From: Hypericum androsaemum
Lineage: Eukaryota > Streptophyta > Magnoliopsida > Malpighiales > Hypericaceae
Length of the DNA stretch: 64,000 bases
Direction: 5' to 3'
Assembly: GCA_963995505.1 (NCBI GenBank)
Contig: OZ023181.1
Span: 17,294,221 to 17,358,220 of the forward strand
In this document: positions 59,101 to 64,000 of the stretch, piece by piece
Position numbering within the stretch: position 1 is the first letter of the stretch
Layout: the number at the start of each line of letters is the position of its first letter
Translations under genes and position numbers: made by a program
The notes under the pieces: generated by a model
What the model was told of the DNA's origin: nothing
Databases searched by the model: none
What the model saw: only the letters and a program-made list of their open reading frames with translations

Positions 59101-62100
59101 TGCTTTATCTACTAGGAGAAGAGCAAAATCCAGTCAAAGTGAGAGTGCTTCATCAAATGCAAAAAACATCTCTGAGAGCAGTGACTCTGAGATTGACTAC
59201 CATCTGGACACAACTTCTAATAATCAAATATCACCATCCAAGACTAAGCTGGCTGGAAAAAGTGAAAGTTCCCAGAGGAATAGCAAGCGAGTGGCTGAAC
59301 GTGTCATTAGTTGCATGAAGAAACGGCAGAAGAAGACGACGGCTTCTAATTCTGATTCTGTTACTGCAGGGATCTTGTCGAGTGAGATAAAACTGAGATC
59401 TACTTCCTACAAAGAGAGTGGGGATGTTAGCTCATCATCTGCTAAGAAAACGAAGTCTCCAATTGCAATTTCTGGAAGGTCTAGGAGGAAAGAAATGATA
59501 ATACAGGACAGCACTAACTTAGTGCAGGGTGAGATCACTGATCAACCAACCAGCAGTGATGACTTGTTGAAGAAACAAGAGCTGATAGATGAAAACAAAA
59601 GTAAGAAAGAGCTCAATGATGACAAATCATGGAAAGCCATTGAAAAAAGTCTTTTTGAGAAAGGCGTCGAGATTTTTGGTGGGAACAGGTTGGTCCATGT
59701 CATCTTCTGGTAGTTGTACTGGTTTTCGTAGCATGAACTTGCTTTGCTACATGAGAGAAGTGTTAGACCTTGACCTTGCTGTTTGCTCATTGAGACTGTT
59801 CTTATTAAGATTTTTGGCGCTCTTTTTTTCGGTCGAAGATTATTGGTGCTCTTATACTCATCATCTGTACTTTTTGAATAGTAGCTTGGTTTTCTTGTTG
59901 TCTAAACACCAAGTAGAATTTCATTTACGGTCAAAAAGCAAGCATAATGTTTTATTCATCTTGTATGAAATGTGTTCTTGACAATGTTAAAAAGAAACGA
60001 TAGGGCCTCTTATCCTTGTGAAAGAGCAATTTAAAAATTACAATGCTTTGTTGAGCAATTTCTTTGGCGTATTAACTCCGTCTGTTTGTGTTTCTGTTAG
60101 CTGTCTAATTGCGAGGAACCTTTTAAATGGTTTGAAGACTTGTTGGGAAGTCTTTCAGTACATGACTCTCTGTACAAATGGGCTGGCAGGCCTCACTGGT
60201 GACGCAGCAATTTCTCTTGGTGAAGGATTTTCCAAGTTTGACTTTAATGGAACTATGGTTAGTAATCGTCTTTGTACTTTCTATGACATTGTTTGACCCT
60301 AACTGAGTTTCAGGTCCATTCTACACCAGTGCTACTCTCTCATAGTAATGTATGTATTAGGGTAATGAGGCCAGAAGAAGATCAAGGTTTTTACGGAGAA
60401 GGGGTAGAGTTCGCCGTTTGAAGTATTCATGGAAGTCTACTGCCTATCATTCTATTAGAAAAAGAATAAGCGAGCGCAAAGATCAGCCGTGCCGCCAATA
60501 TAATCCTTGTAATTGCCAAACTGCTTGTGGGAAGCAGTGCTCGTGTGTTTTAAATGGCACATGCTGTGAGAAGTACTGTGGGTGAGCTTTTCAGTCCTTC
60601 TGTTGGTCATTATTAGTCTATATCTTCTTACGTCTTCATGGTTCCATAGGAGAAATTGAAGTCTTAAGGTTGTATTATTTGCATCTGTTCTTGCTAGGTT
60701 CAACCTTCGCTGTGGTTGAATGTGTTAGGGAGACAAAAAGCTTCCCTGTGTACGATTGCGGAAAGAGACAGTTGAATTTTCTGGACATCCTTTGTGATTA
60801 CACTCATCAAATATTAACTTGCTCATATAGGTGTCCAAAGAGCTGCAAGAACCGATTTAGAGGATGCCATTGTGCTAAAAGTCAATGTCGAAGTCGCCAA
60901 TGTCCATGCTTTGCTGCTGATAGGGAATGTGATCCGGATGTTTGTCGCAATTGTTGGGTCAGGTGAAGCAACGACTATTTTTGTAAATAGTTAAAGTGCT
61001 TACTCTAGAAGATACGAGCAGTAAATTGCCACCACTGGCAAAATGGTTCTGGCTCAGAAAAAAGTTCATGGAAAAGTTACTTTCCAGTTATTTCATTATT
61101 TGGGATAAAAGAAACAGTTACTTCCATTCCTACGTAGAATGATAAATTATCCTCTCTTGGGATGTGTGTTTGTGGGTTTTGGTGTCTTATGCATTGTACA
61201 ATCTTACCATTCAATCTGGCTTTGCAGTTGTGGTGATGGCAGTCTTGGGGTTCCTGGTCAAAGAGGTGATAATTATGAGTGTCGGAATATGAAGCTTCTT
61301 CTCAAACAGCAACAAAGGGTGCGTTAACTGTTTCTTCATACTTTATATCTTTGTTTATGAATAATTAGGTCCACACACTTGGGAGCTTCTTAAGGCATTT
61401 TGACATTTTCTTCAAACTATTATTGGGAAACATTGTCCAAGTTGGCATTTGATGTATTTCCTGAAAATCTGCTTCGGTCTCCTGAAACTCTTATACTTTG
61501 TTGTAGTTTTCTCTGTGGCTTTGAACTGGTGTAAGGAAGACTGTATAGTTCGATCATTCAGAATACTGGGTCTTCATTGATCATATTGGTGCCACTTCAT
61601 CTAAGATTTAGCCACATGCTTTCGCCCTGTTGAAATTTTTACTTTTTTAAATGGGTACCATAGGAACTCTCTAAGTATACTCACTTAGAAAACAATTTCT
61701 CTTTTATTTTTCTTTGAAATGCAATAATTGGCGTTAGGATGATTTGGTATAATAGGCATATTGCTGATAGCTGGCAAACTGCGAAAGACTTTAGGATCTT
61801 GGCTACTACACCTGTTGCTTATTTTACTTGTTATGTGTTTCCCTCATTCAATAATCTCCTGGTCCTTTTTTCATTTGGACCCATGTAGAATTGTGATTCT
61901 GGCCTTTGTTGAACAGATGATACCGAGAACGCTTCCAGCTTCATCTACTAGAACATGATTCTTGTTTCAAATTCAAATCTCCCCTTCAAGTTTGATAGTT
62001 CATTGTGCTGTTTCTACTTTTTACAAGTGCAGGTTCTGCTTGGAACGTCAGATGTATCTGGCTGGGGAGCTTTTTTGAAGGTAATTTTGCCATCTAGTAA

Positions 62101-62746
62101 ATTCACCTGGTTTCTTATTGCTGATGCATAACTGTGCCCCTACAGAATAGCGTTGCCAAACATGAGTACTTGGGTGAATACACTGGCGAGCTCATATCAC
62201 ATAGGGAAGCTGATAAGCGTGGGAAGATATATGATCGTGAAAATTCGTCTTTTCTTTTCAATCTTAATGATCAGGTTAGTGCGTAGCACTTTCTTAATAG
62301 TTGACCTTTTCTCTTCCATTTCTTTCCCTCATAGTGAAGTGCTATTGCATCTTGCAGTTTGTTTTGGATGCTTACCGGAAAGGTGACAAACTGAAGTTTG
62401 CCAACCATTCTCCAGACCCTAATTGTTATGCAAAGGTACTTGAACTTCACATCTTACAATTATGTACCGCACTCTCTGATTATAGGTTTCTGTACTGTGG
62501 ATCTAATTTGTGACATGGAGCGATTTCGTCCGACTTCTGATCATCGCATGGCAGGTCATCATGGTTGCAGGGGATCATCGGGTAGGCATATTTGCCAAAG
62601 AACGAATTAGTTCAGGGGAGGAGCTCTTCTACGACTATCGTTATGAGCCCGACAGAGCTCCTGCATGGGCTAGGAAGCCCGAGGCTTCGGGCTCTAGAAA
62701 AGAAGAGGTTGGCCATTCCAGTGGTCGTGCAAAGAAACTTGCTTAA
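56123..62746 (+). CDS. CLF: PRC2 catalytic subunit: E(z)-type histone H3K27 methyltransferase, CURLY LEAF-like
   Basis: Nuclear enzyme that trimethylates H3K27 within Polycomb Repressive Complex 2. Seventeen GT-AG exons: 56123-56185, 56600-56689, 56797-57122, 57281-57442, 58160-58244, 58442-58591, 58685-58732, 58821-58892, 58982-59688, 60101-60257, 60361-60581, 60831-60962, 61228-61318, 62033-62080, 62146-62274, 62358-62435, 62555-62746. They sum to 2751 nt (916 aa plus TAA) without internal stops. Start [14 protein letters not shown]-type region [20 protein letters not shown] (~153-172); CFDN-like [20 protein letters not shown] (~280-302); basic, Ser/Lys-rich middle; SANT ~560-620 ([20 protein letters not shown]); Cys-rich CXC ~660-740 (CRNCWV); SET ~755-885 with [13 protein letters not shown] and [10 protein letters not shown]-terminus [10 protein letters not shown]...GRAKKLA favours CLF over SWINGER/MEDEA. 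Length fits the family (~900 aa). Confidence 0.95.
56205..56234. repeat. CT/GA microsatellite in first intron
   Basis: Run of CT dinucleotides right after exon 1 of the PRC2 gene. On minus this is a GAGA tract, the type bound by plant BPC proteins. Could equally be a neutral microsatellite. Confidence 0.7.
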
Positions 62747-64000
62747 CCCAAGCATTCATTTATAACCTAACTTAGGGCAGAGGCAATGATCATTCTTTTA
62801 CCCGCAAGAAGTATCTCGTTTATTCTACAGAGGTCGGAGCTTCCCCGGCCATTGTCATCTCCATTCATGGATGTTAACTTATCTGATTTGATGTTCATTC
62901 AAAGAGGAAACTGTAAAAAGCATTTATTCACTTTTGAAAAGAAGTCTCATCTGGATTCTTCTGCTCTCCTAAGATTTATTTTTTGGGGTTCTTTGTGTGC
63001 TTCTCGTGTTCCGGTATCTTTGACCATTTTGGTTGACAGAGAAATTATTGTTAGGTGATTAATGTTAATTAGCTTCCAGAATTATGGCAATTGGGCTTAT
63101 TTATTTGGTTGATGCTAAACGTGACGACATTCTATTTGGTATATTTCTTCCCTTTCGGTTGAGCAACGCCGCAATTTTGAAAATCTTCCTACTAGGTAAA
63201 GCAAGCTATCCGGTAAGATTGTATTTAAAAATTGTTGCTTGAAACAATGAACCACCAATGTCTCATATACCAAGTACGTGGTGGTGGGAATCGCGGTCAA
63301 CAGTTTTTTAGCTAGCCGGTTTTTGGACGGACACTACCTCTTATATGTACGTTAATTCGGCTGTAGGAATTGATGCCGGAAGTAAAACGAACGACCTCTC
63401 AATTCCACAGAAAGGGCTCTCTGGGTTAAAGCCAAACCTACCCCACCACGTGAAAGGCGCAGAGGAAAAGGTGACGCATAATCTACAAAGATTGTATTTG
63501 TAACGATAAGAGAACATTGATAGTGGATTATTCTCAGAACAAATGTCCAATATAAAAAGTTCAAAATTTATCAAGTAAAAATTGATTAAAAAACACGAAA
63601 CAGGTCCGAAAGTGAAACCTACTATAAAATTGTCATTTGATAAATATTAATTATTGAGTTTATAATTGTTGATATAATTGCGGACCCGGACATTGTAAAA
63701 TTTTCATTATTTCCTCTGTTTTCTTTTACAATGATTAAATTTGATTAGAGGTTCACCCAAAAAGACACTCTTTTAAATCCAACTAAAATACCAAACATCC
63801 GTGACGTTTTGGATTTGAGCTTTTTTAGTTTAGTTTATATCACACGGAACTGTATATTATACCATATAATTGAAGTTCAAACAACCAAAATTTTATAAAT
63901 CTACTTAGGAAAAAATAGAAAAGGGATGGGTCCAACCAACGTAGGGTAAGAAAAGGAAGAAAATAACATAAAGTGAGCTTACCAGTGAACCCAACTTAGA
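62747..64000. other. 3' UTR of the PRC2 gene and AT-rich flank
   Basis: The first ~300 bp probably form the 3' UTR. Beyond, no gene is recognised. A short GC-richer patch at 63360-63480 (ggctttaacccagagagccc on minus) may be an old repeat, but no boundary is seen. Confidence 0.5.

Noticed and set aside
63341..63574. Minus-strand ORF near the right end
   Set aside because: Two overlapping frames are equally open and no domain is visible.

Overview
The window is nuclear DNA of a flowering plant, most likely a eudicot. It has spliced GT-AG genes, a plant Polycomb gene, Ty1/copia elements primed by initiator-Met tRNA, L1-type LINEs, Mutator-like (MULE) elements with 9-bp target duplications and AT-rich intergenic DNA. 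No bacterial, organellar, CRISPR or rRNA signal was seen. I cannot name the species.

Two host genes can be assembled completely. (1) On the minus strand, 23398 down to 16108, a 10-exon gene encodes a 309-aa protein that I do not recognise. All its splice sites are GT-AG and the exon lengths sum to a multiple of three. Its last intron is about 5.7 kb because a Ty1/copia element with 5-bp target duplications sits in it, antisense to the gene. (2) On the plus strand, 56123-62746, a 17-exon gene encodes a 916-aa E(z)-type histone H3K27 methyltransferase, the catalytic subunit of Polycomb Repressive Complex 2, closest by motif and C-terminus to CURLY LEAF. A telobox and a GA/CT tract lie around its 5' end.

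The rest is relics and nested mobile DNA. Left part (1-16 kb): a MULE carrying a PB1-domain gene fragment (630-1581); a gag-only copia-type element nested in a foldback element (4317-6663); a 5'-truncated LINE (8300-11393, 13-bp target duplication); and a 285-bp MULE-type MITE (11520-11804). Middle (23.9-35.6 kb): a near-full-length LINE (23881-29918), a badly decayed copia (about 29940-32017) and a second gag-only element (34066-35643). The 36.7-47.1 kb stretch looks like three diverged tandem copies of one block that contained an HtrA/Deg-like protease-fold gene, now degenerate. These copies have been hit by two MULEs (36924-38263 and 45525-46404), a third gag-only element (38811-40951) and a processed retrocopy (43384-43743). 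At 47.5-55.1 kb, a C-terminal relic of a GAT1-like amino-acid/GABA permease is split by a hAT-like element (47850-48855). A copia with an intact polyprotein (48872-55088), whose two LTRs differ by about 175 bp, lies next to it. The 3' LTR of that copia points toward the PRC2 gene about 1 kb downstream.

The most noteworthy signals are the three-copy gag-only LTR family, which has lost integrase and most of RT/RNase H but keeps gag, LTRs, PBS and clean target duplications; the intact gene tolerating a 5.4-kb antisense copia in an intron; the captured gene fragments in MULEs; and the degenerate tandem protease-like block. All calls are by reading; no database search was run.
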